64,000 nucleotides of DNA from an uncultured Pelagibacteraceae bacterium (GTDB lineage Bacteria > Pseudomonadota > Alphaproteobacteria > Pelagibacterales > Pelagibacteraceae), in contig CABXYU010000002.1 of the NCBI GenBank assembly GCA_902516625.1, positions 26,411 through 90,410 on the forward strand, written 5' to 3'. Made by a program: the position numbers and the translations under genes. Shown piece after piece: positions 7,657-17,329 of this stretch. How positions within the stretch are numbered: position 1 is the stretch's first letter; each line of letters opens with the position of its first letter. The notes beneath the pieces are model-generated. The model was given only the letters and a program-made list of their open reading frames with translations, was not told where the DNA came from and made no database searches.

Positions 7657-9336
7657 ATGCAAAAAAGTTCTGAAATCTTATTTCAAAAAGGGATAGATCA
7701 TTTCAAAAATAAAAATTTTAAAGAATCAGAAAAATGTTTTGAGAATTTAAAGAATATTCTTCCTTCTAATAAAGATGTGCTTAAAAATTTAATAATCTGT
7801 TATTTTCATAATAAAAAATTTGAAAGTTGTGAAAAAACAATTGAGGAAATGTTTTCCCTTGGGAATAAGGAAAACAAATTCATTGAGCTTTTGCTTTTAA
7901 TACTTAAGCAACAAGATAAAGCTGATAAGATTTTAAAACTAATAGCCAAAGAAAAAAAGAACATTAACCCAAAATATAATTTGTTAGAGAAGTTTGAGAG
8001 ATCTGCGATTCCGATGTCTAACGAGGAATTAGATGATTTTAGACAAAAAACCTCAAATAAAGTTGACGGTGCTATTGCTGAGAATGCAATCAATTTAAAA
8101 ATAGACGAACACCTTTTAGACCCACCATTATTTTACTATTCATATGAAAAAAAAAATAATCTAGAACTTTCAAAAAAATTGCATATTCTAATAAGGAATT
8201 CATATCCTGAGCTTCAACAAAATTTTCAGATAGAGAATATTGAAAATAAGAAAATCAAAATAGGATTTATCTCAGAATTTTTTTTTAATCATACTATTTC
8301 AAAACTTTTTAAAGGATTAATCTTGGGACTTGATACCTCTATTTTTGATATAAATATTTTCTACTTAGATAACAACAAAGGGTTAGATCACGAATTTTTT
8401 GAAAATGAAAAAAAAAAACTTTTAAAAATCATTCCCTTACCAAAAGAGTTTAATAAAAAAGTTGATACGATTTTAAAAGAAAAATTAGATACAATTTTTT
8501 ACCCTGATATTGGTTTTTCTACTAAACTTTACTATTTAACTTTTTTAAGATTAGCTAAAATTCAAATAACATCATGGGGTCATCCTGAAACTACAGGTAA
8601 CCCAAATATTGATTATTTTTTATCTTCTAAACTTTTAGAAACAAATTTTGATAATGCTCAAAAACATTATTCAGAAAAATTATTATTATGTGATTTTTTG
8701 CCAATGTATTATTCAAAACCTACAATAAAAAAAATATCTGATGAAGATCTACAATCAAATAATATTTATTCATGTCCACAGACAATGTTTAAATTACATC
8801 CAGATTTTGATGAAATAATTTCAAGAATTTGCAAAGAAGATAAAAAAGCAAAAATTTATTTCATAAAAAGTAAAGAGGAGATTTTCTCAAAAAAAATTTA
8901 CAAAAGACTCAAAGAAAAAATGCCAAACTTTATAGATCAAGTAACTTTTATTAATAGTTTATCGGGTGAGGAGTATATCCATCATTGTGGCAGAGCTTCG
9001 GTCTTGCTAGATCCTCTTTATTTTGGAGCAGGAAATAGTTTTCATGAGTCAATGTTTTATGGAACTGCTACCGTAACTATGCCAACAAATTTTTTAAGAA
9101 GTAAAATCGTAGAAGGTGCTTATAAACAAATGGAAATTATTGATCCACCAATTGTTAAAACTATTGATGAATATGTTTCTTCAGCAATTAAATTAGCAAA
9201 TTTAAACCCAAAAAAAATATTAGAAAAAAAGAAATACTATGAAAATTGTGCAGATAAAAATTTATTTGAAAATGAAAAGGCTCTTAAATCGTTTCAAAAT
9301 ATACTAATTGAAGTATGTAAAAAAAATAAATCTTAA
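7657..9336 (+). CDS. TPR protein with divergent GT41 (O-GlcNAc transferase-like) domain
   Basis: A 559-residue protein. Residues 1-~110 look like two or three degenerate TPR repeats (FQKGIDHFKNKNFKESEKCF). From about residue 205 (IGFISEFFFNHTISKLFKG) to the end it follows the GT41 pattern, with an SWGHPETTGNPNIDYFL segment and ASVLLDPLYFGAGNSFHESM near the nucleotide-sugar site. Compared with the paralogue at 46086-48038 the motifs are less canonical. It may glycosylate a protein or a surface polymer. It begins eight bases after the hydrolase gene. Confidence 0.75.
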   Translation: MQKSSEILFQKGIDHFKNKNFKESEKCFENLKNILPSNKDVLKNLIICYFHNKKFESCEKTIEEMFSLGNKENKFIELLLLILKQQDKADKILKLIAKEKKNINPKYNLLEKFERSAIPMSNEELDDFRQKTSNKVDGAIAENAINLKIDEHLLDPPLFYYSYEKKNNLELSKKLHILIRNSYPELQQNFQIENIENKKIKIGFISEFFFNHTISKLFKGLILGLDTSIFDINIFYLDNNKGLDHEFFENEKKKLLKIIPLPKEFNKKVDTILKEKLDTIFYPDIGFSTKLYYLTFLRLAKIQITSWGHPETTGNPNIDYFLSSKLLETNFDNAQKHYSEKLLLCDFLPMYYSKPTIKKISDEDLQSNNIYSCPQTMFKLHPDFDEIISRICKEDKKAKIYFIKSKEEIFSKKIYKRLKEKMPNFIDQVTFINSLSGEEYIHHCGRASVLLDPLYFGAGNSFHESMFYGTATVTMPTNFLRSKIVEGAYKQMEIIDPPIVKTIDEYVSSAIKLANLNPKKILEKKKYYENCADKNLFENEKALKSFQNILIEVCKKNKS

Positions 9337-9602
9337 CTATCTAATAATTTTTTTTTTGCTTTTTCAAATTCTTCCTGATTAAGAGCACCACTTTTATAAA
9401 GCTCATTAAGTTTTGTTAATTCACTGCTTAATTGATCACTATCAGGCAAATTTTCTTGCGGCTCGATTAAATCGTCACTCATATTTTCATCTGACTTATT
9501 TGCTTTTTTTGCACTAAAACCATTCATTATTGCTGAGCCACCTAAATAAAGAACAAAGCCTAATATAGGTATCACCAAACTAAAGAAAATTATTTTTTCC
9601 AT
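9333..9602 (-). CDS. SHOCT-domain small membrane protein
   Basis: An 89-residue protein with one N-terminal membrane helix (FFSLVIPILGFVLYLGGSAI) and a C-terminal SHOCT-like motif, LTKLNELYKSGALNQEEFEK. SHOCT is a short helical motif found at the ends of many membrane-linked proteins and has no known catalytic role. It converges on the preceding gene with a four-base overlap and lies three bases after the next minus-strand gene, suggesting a minus-strand unit with folD. The function is unknown. Confidence 0.7.
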   Translation of the reverse strand: MEKIIFFSLVIPILGFVLYLGGSAIMNGFSAKKANKSDENMSDDLIEPQENLPDSDQLSSELTKLNELYKSGALNQEEFEKAKKKLLDS

Positions 9603-9605
9603 AAA

Positions 9606-9809
9606 CTAATCTTCATCCTCTTCTCTCCAATTTTTTTCATACATTAACCAAGCTGCAAATATAACTGAAAATGTACCAACAATCATACCATAATCAAATC
9701 CAGTTTGTTGATCATATAAGTACCAACCTAATTGAGTGGCTCCAATCGGAGGGATTGTAAGAATTGCCATAAGTATTACAATTCTATATGGATATCTTGG
9801 TTTTTTCAT
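9606..9809 (-). CDS. small two-helix membrane protein
   Basis: A 67-residue protein from the ATG at 9809 (MKKPRYPYRIVILMAILTIP). A TTG five codons upstream would add MVDWD. Two hydrophobic segments (IVILMAILTIPPIGATQLGWYLY and YGMIVGTFSVIFAAWLMY) are joined by a short polar turn, and the tail is acidic. I do not recognise the family. It sits between folD and the SHOCT gene on the same strand. Confidence 0.55.
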   Translation of the reverse strand: MKKPRYPYRIVILMAILTIPPIGATQLGWYLYDQQTGFDYGMIVGTFSVIFAAWLMYEKNWREEDED

Positions 9810-9846
9810 ATCCCAATCTACCAAAAATTATTTGCTAATTTAAATG

Positions 9847-10692
9847 TTAAATTTGCGATCTTTTGAAACAGTCGATTGTATTTTTTAACAAACAAGCGAT
9901 AGTCATTGGTCCAACACCACCGGGCACTGGTGTAAGTGCTTTTGCATTTTTTGATACCTCTTCAAAAGCCACATCCCCTACAATTCCTTTATCAGTTTTA
10001 TTAATTCCAACATCTATTACTATTGCATCTTTTTTAACCCAGTCTCCTTTTACAAGTTCTGGAATACCAACTGCTGCAACTATAATATCTGCTTCCAAAC
10101 ATTCTGCCTTAAGATCTTTTGTTTTTGAATGAGTGATCGTCACCGTGCAATTTTCTTTTAAAAGAAGTTGCGTCATAGGTTTACCATTTAAATTTGATCT
10201 TCCAACTACAACCGCTTTTTTTCCATTTAAATTTGGTTCAATCTTTTTTATTAACAAATAACATCCTAAAGGGGTACATGGCACTGAACTTTCATAACCT
10301 GAAGACAGATTCCCAACGTTCATAGGGTGGAAACCATCAACATCTTTTGAAGGATCGATTGTCTCAATTACTTTTTGTTTATCAATATGATTAGGCAGTG
10401 GCAATTGAACTAAAATGCCAGACACTGATTCATCTTGGTTTAATTCTTTAATTTTATTTAAAATAACTTTTTCCTCAACACTGTCAGGATACTTAATCAC
10501 GTCAGATTTTAGACCAACTTCTTTTGCAGATTTTTCTTTATTTCTAACATAAATCTGGCTTGGTGTAAGATCTCCAATTAAAATCACAGTTAAACCAGGA
10601 ATCTTTTTATATTTATTTTTTAAGTCTGAAACCTCTTTTTTAAGCTCCTCTCTTAATAATGCAGCTTCTTTTTTACCATCAATTAAAATCAT
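9847..10692 (-). CDS. folD: bifunctional methylene-THF dehydrogenase/methenyl-THF cyclohydrolase
   Basis: A 281-residue FolD, the usual length. It interconverts 5,10-methylene-, methenyl- and 10-formyl-tetrahydrofolate using NADP in the cytoplasm. Signature segments are YVRNKEKSAKEVGL (catalytic Lys), GILVQLPLPNHI, the nucleotide-binding VVGRSNLNGKP, and PVPGGVGPMTIACLL near the C-terminus. It lies four bases downstream of the YggT gene in a minus-strand run. SAR11 bacteria depend strongly on one-carbon oxidation, so it is probably a high-flux enzyme here (inference). Confidence 0.97.
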   Translation of the reverse strand: MILIDGKKEAALLREELKKEVSDLKNKYKKIPGLTVILIGDLTPSQIYVRNKEKSAKEVGLKSDVIKYPDSVEEKVILNKIKELNQDESVSGILVQLPLPNHIDKQKVIETIDPSKDVDGFHPMNVGNLSSGYESSVPCTPLGCYLLIKKIEPNLNGKKAVVVGRSNLNGKPMTQLLLKENCTVTITHSKTKDLKAECLEADIIVAAVGIPELVKGDWVKKDAIVIDVGINKTDKGIVGDVAFEEVSKNAKALTPVPGGVGPMTIACLLKNTIDCFKRSQI

Positions 10693-10696
10693 AAAT

Positions 10697-10987
10697 TTAG
10701 AATATTATTGGTGCAATGTAGAGCTTCATACACATTTCTATAAACCAAATCAATAGTAGTAAAATTATTGGAGAAATATCTAAGGCGCCCAAATTTGGTA
10801 GAAAACGTCTTATTCTTTTTAAAAAAGGATCAGTTAGTCGATATGTGAGCTCTAAAAGAGCATAAACAAATCTATTTTGTGTGTTAAGAACGTTAAAAGC
10901 AATTAACCAACTTACAACAACATTTGCTATCACTACATAAGAATAAAGTTTTAATATTTGTAAAACTAAATAAAAAATAGCTATCAT
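10697..10987 (-). CDS. YggT family membrane protein
   Basis: A 96-residue protein with two YGGT-type membrane segments separated by LTDPFLKRIRRFLPNLGALDISPII, the family signature (NP/DP-hP-hRRhhPxhGxhDhSPhh). Family members are linked to osmotic or envelope functions but lack a firm biochemical role. Its start overlaps the MscS-channel gene by four bases, and folD follows four bases downstream. Confidence 0.88.
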   Translation of the reverse strand: MIAIFYLVLQILKLYSYVVIANVVVSWLIAFNVLNTQNRFVYALLELTYRLTDPFLKRIRRFLPNLGALDISPIILLLLIWFIEMCMKLYIAPIIF

Positions 10988-12075
10988 TTTTTTTCAATAT
11001 AGATTGAAGAACTTGGAAATGCGAAAGAGGCTTTATTGTTCTCTACAATTTGTTTAATTTCAATAGCAAGTTTTTCTTTTACGGATAACCACTCATTCCA
11101 ACTGCTTGACTTAGTAAAACAACGTACATACATATCTATTGAACTATCTGAAAATTTATCAACTCTGACTGCAATTCCTATACTTGTATTAAAATCCTCA
11201 CTTTTTTTAATATGTGACTCAATATCGTTTCGTATTTTTTTTAATTGATCTACAGTCGTATCATATTGAAGTGTAATTACCCAACTTATCAACCAGTTTG
11301 ATGTTTCACTTACATTCACAACTGCATTTTCTGCAAATTGAAAATTAGGAATTATTGCTAATGATTTATCAAATTTTCTTATTGTTGTTGATCGAAAACC
11401 AATTTTTTCTACAATACCTTCTATAATGCCATCAACTAAAATCCAGTCACCTATCTTAAATCTTTTTTCAACAAGAACTAAAATTCCTGAAATTAAATTT
11501 TTAAATAAATCTTGTGCTCCTAATGCTACTGCAACTCCAAATAAACCTAGCCCAGCAATAATTGGACCGATTTTAATACCCCATAATTCAAGTACGGCCG
11601 CAAGTCCTAAAATAAATATTAAAATTTTAAGTGATTTTATAATCCAACCAATTAACTCTCTTGTTAAAAGTTTGTCTAAACCACTCAAGATATAGGATAT
11701 CGGTTCGATTACCTGATGAATAATCCAAAAGATTAGTATTGTAATTAATGTTCTGTTGATAGTGTCGACTATCTCTCGACCTTCCAAAGAAAAAGTCATG
11801 TAGTAACTTGCAATAAAGAAACCCAGAACAATTGGTAAAAATCTTGCTGGTCCAATTAATGCTGAAACAAAAGTGTCATCGAGTTTATTCGTAGTTCTTT
11901 TTGAAATTATTTCTAATTTTTTAATAATTAATTTACTAATTATTCCTCTAAAGATTAAAAATATAAGAAAAATTCCTAAACCAATTAATATTTGAAAAAT
12001 ATCAACACCAAGTATTCCTTTATTCCATACAGACAAAAATATTTCAGAAAAGTTATCAAATAATTCCATAATCAA
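10984..12075 (-). CDS. MscS-family mechanosensitive channel
   Basis: A 363-residue membrane protein with about five hydrophobic segments, then the pore-lining region IIAGLGLFGVAVALGAQDLFKN, characteristic of MscS TM3. The beta domain follows (RFKIGDWILVDGIIEGIVEKIGFRSTTIR). It opens when membrane tension rises and releases solutes after osmotic downshock. Length and extra N-terminal helices fit the larger MscS-like (YnaI/YbdG-like) group. It overlaps hemD and yggT by four bases on each side. Confidence 0.93.
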   Translation of the reverse strand: MIMELFDNFSEIFLSVWNKGILGVDIFQILIGLGIFLIFLIFRGIISKLIIKKLEIISKRTTNKLDDTFVSALIGPARFLPIVLGFFIASYYMTFSLEGREIVDTINRTLITILIFWIIHQVIEPISYILSGLDKLLTRELIGWIIKSLKILIFILGLAAVLELWGIKIGPIIAGLGLFGVAVALGAQDLFKNLISGILVLVEKRFKIGDWILVDGIIEGIVEKIGFRSTTIRKFDKSLAIIPNFQFAENAVVNVSETSNWLISWVITLQYDTTVDQLKKIRNDIESHIKKSEDFNTSIGIAVRVDKFSDSSIDMYVRCFTKSSSWNEWLSVKEKLAIEIKQIVENNKASFAFPSSSIYIEKK

Positions 12076-12770
12076 ATCTTATATAACAAAAATTCCTCTT
12101 CACCAGGATGAAATAAAAAAATTTTTTTCCACTTAATTTCATTCAAAATTGAAGAGGTTTTTTCACTTATACACATTAAGTTTGTATCCATCCAAATATT
12201 TTGAACTTTATTCATCTTTATAAAATTTAAAAAACTCAAGGCACTATTTTTTGAATAAATATACACGATGTCAGGTATTTTTACCTTAAGTTCGGAGACA
12301 AAGCTTTCATCAAAATTTTTTATGTGAGAAGTTTTATAATTGATAAGTCTATTTATTCTAATTCCCTCATCTAAAAGTTCACGATCTAGTTCTGTTGAAA
12401 TCGTATCCCCGCTTACATATATCATCTTACCATTTTTTTTATCAAAATTTTGTAAGATAAGTTCTTTTAAATTTCGAACATTTCCCTCTGCGGATATTAC
12501 GTTTTGAAATCCAACTTTTTTTGCTTTTTTTTCTGTTCCTGCTCCAACACAAAAACATAAAATTTTTTTATCTATATCTCCTAATTTTAAAAATTTTATT
12601 GCATTAGCACTTGTAAATACAATTGCTTTATAATCAGCAAAATTTATTATTCCATAATTAACTGATTGAATTTCTAATAATGGTAGATGTGAAACTTGAT
12701 GACCAAGAAACCTTAATTTTGAAATCATTTCCAATGAGTCTTCTAGTGGTCTTGTTAACAAAATATGCAT
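12072..12770 (-). CDS. hemD: uroporphyrinogen-III synthase
   Basis: A 232-residue protein from the ATG at 12770 (MHILLTRPLEDS). Longer readings upstream run into hemC and add no family sequence. HemD closes and inverts ring D of hydroxymethylbilane to give uroporphyrinogen III. The ITRP-like N-terminus, the VFTSANAIKFL segment and YIYSKNSALSFLNFI match the poorly conserved two-domain fold. It starts four bases after the hemC stop, an adjacency common in proteobacteria, and hemE/hemH/hemG lie 30 kb away at the origin. Confidence 0.88.
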   Translation of the reverse strand: MHILLTRPLEDSLEMISKLRFLGHQVSHLPLLEIQSVNYGIINFADYKAIVFTSANAIKFLKLGDIDKKILCFCVGAGTEKKAKKVGFQNVISAEGNVRNLKELILQNFDKKNGKMIYVSGDTISTELDRELLDEGIRINRLINYKTSHIKNFDESFVSELKVKIPDIVYIYSKNSALSFLNFIKMNKVQNIWMDTNLMCISEKTSSILNEIKWKKIFLFHPGEEEFLLYKI

Positions 12771-12774
12771 TTTT

Positions 12775-13692
12775 TTATTTTTTATAAGAATTATTAGATT
12801 TGTCTTTAAGTTTTTTGCCCACCTCTTCTCCAATCACTTTTGCATTTTCTAAGGATGCTGTTTTTTTTTCATAAAATCTTTTTGATCCATCTAACGAAAA
12901 AAGTTCAGCCTCGAGTATGAGATTGTTATTATCAATCTTTGCGTGGACACCAACCGCAGTTTCGCAATCGCCTTCTAAAATTTTTAAAACACTTCTTTCT
13001 GCTTGTACTACTTGATAAGTATTCAGATGATTTATTTTTTTAAGTATAGAATGAATATAATCATCATCATGTCTACATTGAAGAGCGACAATCCCCTGAC
13101 CAGCACATGGCACTATTTCAGAAGTTGAAAAGAATTGAGTGATTTTTTTTTCTAATTTCAATGATTTTAATCCTGCATAAGCAAGTATTATACCATCATA
13201 TAGACCATCATTTAATTTTTTTATCCTAGTTTCGACATTACCTCTAATTAATTGACAGTTTGCATCAGATCTAATTTTCTTAATTTGAAACTCTCTTCGA
13301 AATGATGAAGTTCCAATAATAGGATTTTTTTTTAATTCTTTGAGTTTTTTTTCGTTGCTAGTGATAAGTATTTCCCGGGGGTCATTTCTTTTTAAAAAAG
13401 TATTTGTAATTAGACCATTAGTCTCCATTGTTGGCATATCTTTTAACGCATGAACAGCAATATCAATTTCTTTTTTTAAAAGTTCTTTTTCTATATTTGA
13501 TGAAAATAATCCCTTTCCTCCAACATCTGACAACCTTTTGTTTTGGAATTGATCTCCTTGAGTAGAAATTTCTTTAATCAAAATATCATCAGATTTAAAA
13601 TTTGAATTTTCTAATATCTTATCTTTTGCATCTTGGGCATATTTTAGTGCCAGTTTGCTACCTCTAGATCCAATAATAATTTTATTTTTCAT
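12775..13692 (-). CDS. hemC: hydroxymethylbilane synthase (porphobilinogen deaminase)
   Basis: A 305-residue HemC that condenses four porphobilinogen molecules into hydroxymethylbilane. It begins IIGSRGSKLALKYAQ, contains AVHALKDMPT and GTSSFRREFQIKKIR, and keeps the dipyrromethane-cofactor cysteine in LEGDCETAVGVHA. It is the promoter-proximal gene of the hemC-hemD-mscS run and is divergent from tsaD across 52 bases. Confidence 0.96.
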   Translation of the reverse strand: MKNKIIIGSRGSKLALKYAQDAKDKILENSNFKSDDILIKEISTQGDQFQNKRLSDVGGKGLFSSNIEKELLKKEIDIAVHALKDMPTMETNGLITNTFLKRNDPREILITSNEKKLKELKKNPIIGTSSFRREFQIKKIRSDANCQLIRGNVETRIKKLNDGLYDGIILAYAGLKSLKLEKKITQFFSTSEIVPCAGQGIVALQCRHDDDYIHSILKKINHLNTYQVVQAERSVLKILEGDCETAVGVHAKIDNNNLILEAELFSLDGSKRFYEKKTASLENAKVIGEEVGKKLKDKSNNSYKK

Positions 13693-13744
13693 AAATTTAT
13701 TTCTTATTTGTATAAAGATTGTACTATTATTAAAAACAATTTTA

Positions 13745-14818
13745 ATGATTAAAAAACCTATAATAATTGGAATTGAAACTAGTTGTGACGAAACTGCTGC
13801 ATCAATAATAACTGAGGATGAACAAGGAACTCCGTTGGTTCTCTCTAATATAATATCGAGCCAAATAAATGTTCATAAGGAATTTGGAGGTGTGGTACCA
13901 GAATTAGCAGCTAGATCTCATTTAGAAAAAATTGATCTTATTGTAAAAAAAGCGATTGATGATAGTGGTATAAAATTTTCAGAAATAGATGCAGTGGCAT
14001 CAACTGCTGGACCTGGTCTCATAGTTTGCTTATCAGTTGGTCTTAGCTTTGGAAAAGCAATTGCTTTAAGTTTAGACAAACCCTTCATAGCTGTAAATCA
14101 TCTGGAAGGTCACGCTCTCAGTCCGAGACTAAATTCAAATTTAGAATACCCTTACTTACTATTATTAATTTCTGGAGGACATTCGCAGTTTCTAAATGTT
14201 AAAAAATTTGGAAAGTATGAGAGGTTAGGGACAACTATTGATGACGCACTAGGTGAGGCGTTTGATAAAACTGCAAAAGTTTTAGGGATAGATTTTCCTG
14301 GTGGACCACAAATTGAAATTTTATCTAAAAAAGGAAACCCTGATAAGTATGACTTGCCAAAACCAATTTTTCATAGAGGTGGCTGCAATTTATCCTTTGC
14401 TGGTTTAAAAACTGCAGTATTGAAGATCGCAAAAGAAATTAAAACTGACCAAGAAAAGTTTGATTTGGCTGCCTCATTTCAGAAAACTATTGAAATGATT
14501 TTAAGAAAAAAAACGCTTGAAGCTTTTGTTCAATTTGAAAAAAAAAATCAATTAAAGGAAAAAGTGTTTGTAATTGCTGGTGGTGTAGCAGCTAATAAAA
14601 AAATAAGATCTATGCTCGTTGATCTTTGTAAAGAACAAAATTATAAAAGTATTTTTCCGCCAATTAACCTTTGTGGTGATAACGCTGCCATGATAGGAAT
14701 GGTGGGTCTTGAGAAATTTAAACTAAAACAATTTAATGAATTAGATTGTTCTGCAAAACCAAGATGGGCATTGGATGAAAAAGCTACTTTTCTAAAAGGC
14801 GCTGGAATTAAATTATAA
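13745..14818 (+). CDS. tsaD: tRNA threonylcarbamoyladenosine synthase subunit TsaD
   Basis: A 357-residue protein from ATG 13745 (MIKKPIIIGIETSCDETAAS). An upstream in-frame ATG would add 30 residues overlapping the divergent hemC start and unrelated to the family. TsaD, with TsaB and TsaE, transfers the threonylcarbamoyl group to A37 of ANN-decoding tRNAs. Visible motifs are SCDETAAS, the metal-binding NHLEGH, ISGGHSQFL, GEAFDKTAKVLG and the C-terminal CGDNAAMIG. The stop overlaps the next start (TAATG). Confidence 0.96.
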   Translation: MIKKPIIIGIETSCDETAASIITEDEQGTPLVLSNIISSQINVHKEFGGVVPELAARSHLEKIDLIVKKAIDDSGIKFSEIDAVASTAGPGLIVCLSVGLSFGKAIALSLDKPFIAVNHLEGHALSPRLNSNLEYPYLLLLISGGHSQFLNVKKFGKYERLGTTIDDALGEAFDKTAKVLGIDFPGGPQIEILSKKGNPDKYDLPKPIFHRGGCNLSFAGLKTAVLKIAKEIKTDQEKFDLAASFQKTIEMILRKKTLEAFVQFEKKNQLKEKVFVIAGGVAANKKIRSMLVDLCKEQNYKSIFPPINLCGDNAAMIGMVGLEKFKLKQFNELDCSAKPRWALDEKATFLKGAGIKL

Positions 14819-15231
14819 TGCAGTATTGGTTAGTAAAATCTGAACCAGATGTGTGGTCCATTGACCAGCAGAAAAAAGCTGGAAAAAAAGGTGCTGCATG
14901 GGATGGGGTAAGAAATTATCAAGCTGCTAAAAATTTAAAAAATATGAAAAAAGGAGACCTGTGTTTTTTTTACCATTCGAATATAGGTAAAGAAATAGTT
15001 GGAATTGTTAAGGTTATTAAAGAGTATTATGCAGATAAAACAGACCAATCTGGACGTTTTGTTGCTGTAACAGTAAAATTTTTAAGGAAATTGGATAAAC
15101 CTATAACCTTAGAAAAAATAAAAAAAAACAAGCAATTAAGCCATTTATCATTAATAAAACAAAGTAGATTATCTGTAATGCCAATAGATTCTAAAAGCTG
15201 GAAAATTTTAAATAACATGAGTAAGATTTGA
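14818..15231 (+). CDS. EVE domain protein
   Basis: A 137-residue PUA-like EVE domain starting [18 protein letters not shown], with [18 protein letters not shown] and [16 protein letters not shown]-type folds read modified bases in DNA or RNA. Stand-alone bacterial members are often neighbours of tsaD in alphaproteobacteria, as here, where the start overlaps the tsaD stop by one base. A ligand pocket specific to a modified nucleotide is inferred from family knowledge, not seen. Confidence 0.9.
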   Translation: MQYWLVKSEPDVWSIDQQKKAGKKGAAWDGVRNYQAAKNLKNMKKGDLCFFYHSNIGKEIVGIVKVIKEYYADKTDQSGRFVAVTVKFLRKLDKPITLEKIKKNKQLSHLSLIKQSRLSVMPIDSKSWKILNNMSKI

Positions 15232-15244
15232 TAAAAGAGAATTT

Positions 15245-17329
15245 ATGCCAAAAAAAAAGAAGAAATCTAAAATAAAAAAAAAGTCTACTAGAAAAAAAAG
15301 TAAAACTAAAAAAAGAAAATCAACACAAAGAACTAAGAATAATAAGACTTTAAAAAAGAGATCCTCTGAAAAAAAAGTTTTAAAAAATCCATCAACTGAA
15401 TTGATTTTTAAAACAAAAAAAGAATGGATTAAAAATAGCCTAGCAAACAAACAACAATATCAAACTAAATATAGTGAGTCGATTAAAAATAATAACTCTT
15501 TTTGGAAAAAAGAAGGAAAGAGAATAACGTGGATTAAACCATATAAAAAAATTAAGGATGTAAAATATAGCAAAGATGAGGTTAGAATAAAGTGGTATGA
15601 AGATGGAACATTAAATGCTTCTGCAAATTGTATTGATAGACATCTTAAAGACAAAAAAGATAAAACCGCAATAATTTGGGTAGGTGACGACCCAAAAGAT
15701 ACTCAAAAAATTTCTTACAAACAACTCCATCAAAAAGTGTCTAAAGCAGCAAATGGATTAAAAAAACTTGGTATAAAAAAAGGTGATCGCGTTACAATTT
15801 ATTTAACAATGATACCTGAGCTTGCAATTTTAATGTTGGCATGTGCTAGAATTGGTGCAATTCACTCAATAATTTTTGGAGGATTTTCTGCTGAGTCTAT
15901 TTCTGGAAGAGTGAATGACTGTAAGTCCGAATATATTATTACTGCAGATGAGGGAGTAAGAGGTGGAAAAACTATTCCATTAAAAGCTACAACTGATGAG
16001 GCATTAACTAACTGTCCTAATGTAAAAAAATGTATTGTAGTCAAAAGGACTGGAAATTATGTTTTTTGGAATAATGAAAGAGATGTTTGGTATCATGATT
16101 TAATTAAAGATGTTTCTAATTTTTGTGAGCCAGAAGAGATGAATGCAGAAGATCCGCTATTCATTCTTTATACTTCAGGATCTACTGGAAAGCCGAAAGG
16201 TGTACTTCACACAACAGGTGGATATATGGTTTATGCATCAATGACTCATCAGTATATTTTTAATTATAAACCAAAAGATATTTATTGGTGCACAGCAGAT
16301 ATTGGATGGGTTACAGGCCATAGTTACATTATTTATGGACCTTTAGCTAACGGAGCCACGACAATAATGTTTGAAGGTGTTCCTAATTACCCTGACAGTT
16401 CAAGATGGTGGCAAATTGTGGATAAGTTTAAGGTCAATACATTTTATACAGCTCCTACAGCAATCAGGGCTTTGATGAGAGAGGGAGATGATCCTGTAAA
16501 CAAAACATCAAGAAAATCACTAAAACTTCTTGGTACAGTAGGTGAACCAATTAATCCTGAAGCATGGATGTGGTATTATAAGACAGTTGGTAATTCAAAA
16601 TGTCCTATAGTAGATACATGGTGGCAAACTGAAACTGGAGGAATTTTGATAGCTCCTCAAACTGGAGCTATACCTTTAAAACCTGGATCAGCTACAAAGC
16701 CATTCTATGGAATTAAGCCATCAATTTTAGATAAAGATGGAAATGAAATTAAGGGAGCCGGAGAAGGTAGACTATGTATATCTCAATCTTGGCCTGGCCA
16801 AATGAGAACTGTTTATGGTGACCATCAAAGATTTATTGATACTTATTTTTCACAGTTTAATGGAAAATATTTTACTGGTGATGGGTGCAGGAGAGATAAG
16901 GACGGTTACTATTGGATTACAGGTAGAGTAGATGATGTGATTATAGTTTCTGGACATAATTTAGGAACTGCAGAGATAGAAAGTGCTTTCGTTGCTCATC
17001 CTAAAGTTGCTGAAGCAGCTGTTGTTGGCTATCCGCACGATATTAAGGGAAATGGATTGTACTGCTATGTTACGTTGAACGTAGGTGAAAATGAAACTGG
17101 AGAATTAGAAAGAGATTTAAAATTGTGGGTTAGAAAACAGATAGGTCCGTTAGCAACGCCAGATTTGATACACTTCTCGCCTGGTCTTCCAAAAACAAGA
17201 TCTGGAAAAATTATGAGAAGAATTTTACGAAAGATAGCGGCCAACGAGCATGAACAATTAGGTGATACCACTACCTTGGCTGATCCAAGTGTTGTTACAA
17301 GTTTAGTTCAGAATAGAAAAAATATCTAA
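15245..17329 (+). CDS. acs: acetyl-CoA synthetase with lysine-rich N-terminal extension
   Basis: A 694-residue AMP-forming acetate-CoA ligase. The AMP-binding motif [12 protein letters not shown], the substrate region [10 protein letters not shown], and the C-terminal [15 protein letters not shown] with its regulatory acetylatable lysine are all present. The canonical N-terminus corresponds to roughly residue 60 onwards ([19 protein letters not shown]). The first ~47 residues are an unusual basic stretch starting [14 protein letters not shown]. No internal Met would give a shorter conventional start before the core. It starts 13 bases after the EVE gene, and a sodium:solute symporter gene pair lies just beyond the next gene, which fits acetate or other monocarboxylate use. 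Confidence 0.95.
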   Translation: MPKKKKKSKIKKKSTRKKSKTKKRKSTQRTKNNKTLKKRSSEKKVLKNPSTELIFKTKKEWIKNSLANKQQYQTKYSESIKNNNSFWKKEGKRITWIKPYKKIKDVKYSKDEVRIKWYEDGTLNASANCIDRHLKDKKDKTAIIWVGDDPKDTQKISYKQLHQKVSKAANGLKKLGIKKGDRVTIYLTMIPELAILMLACARIGAIHSIIFGGFSAESISGRVNDCKSEYIITADEGVRGGKTIPLKATTDEALTNCPNVKKCIVVKRTGNYVFWNNERDVWYHDLIKDVSNFCEPEEMNAEDPLFILYTSGSTGKPKGVLHTTGGYMVYASMTHQYIFNYKPKDIYWCTADIGWVTGHSYIIYGPLANGATTIMFEGVPNYPDSSRWWQIVDKFKVNTFYTAPTAIRALMREGDDPVNKTSRKSLKLLGTVGEPINPEAWMWYYKTVGNSKCPIVDTWWQTETGGILIAPQTGAIPLKPGSATKPFYGIKPSILDKDGNEIKGAGEGRLCISQSWPGQMRTVYGDHQRFIDTYFSQFNGKYFTGDGCRRDKDGYYWITGRVDDVIIVSGHNLGTAEIESAFVAHPKVAEAAVVGYPHDIKGNGLYCYVTLNVGENETGELERDLKLWVRKQIGPLATPDLIHFSPGLPKTRSGKIMRRILRKIAANEHEQLGDTTTLADPSVVTSLVQNRKNI

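Noticed and set aside
12771-12833. Extended hemD start inside hemC
   Set aside because: The added residues do not match HemD; ATG 12770 gives the usual start.
13655-13744. In-frame 5' extension of tsaD by 30 residues
   Set aside because: It overlaps the divergent hemC start, is hydrophobic and unlike TsaD; the family begins at the ATG at 13745.
15208-15450. Leucine/phenylalanine-rich open frame opposite the acs N-terminus
   Set aside because: It is the antisense image of the AAA/AAG lysine-rich tail; no start context or family support.
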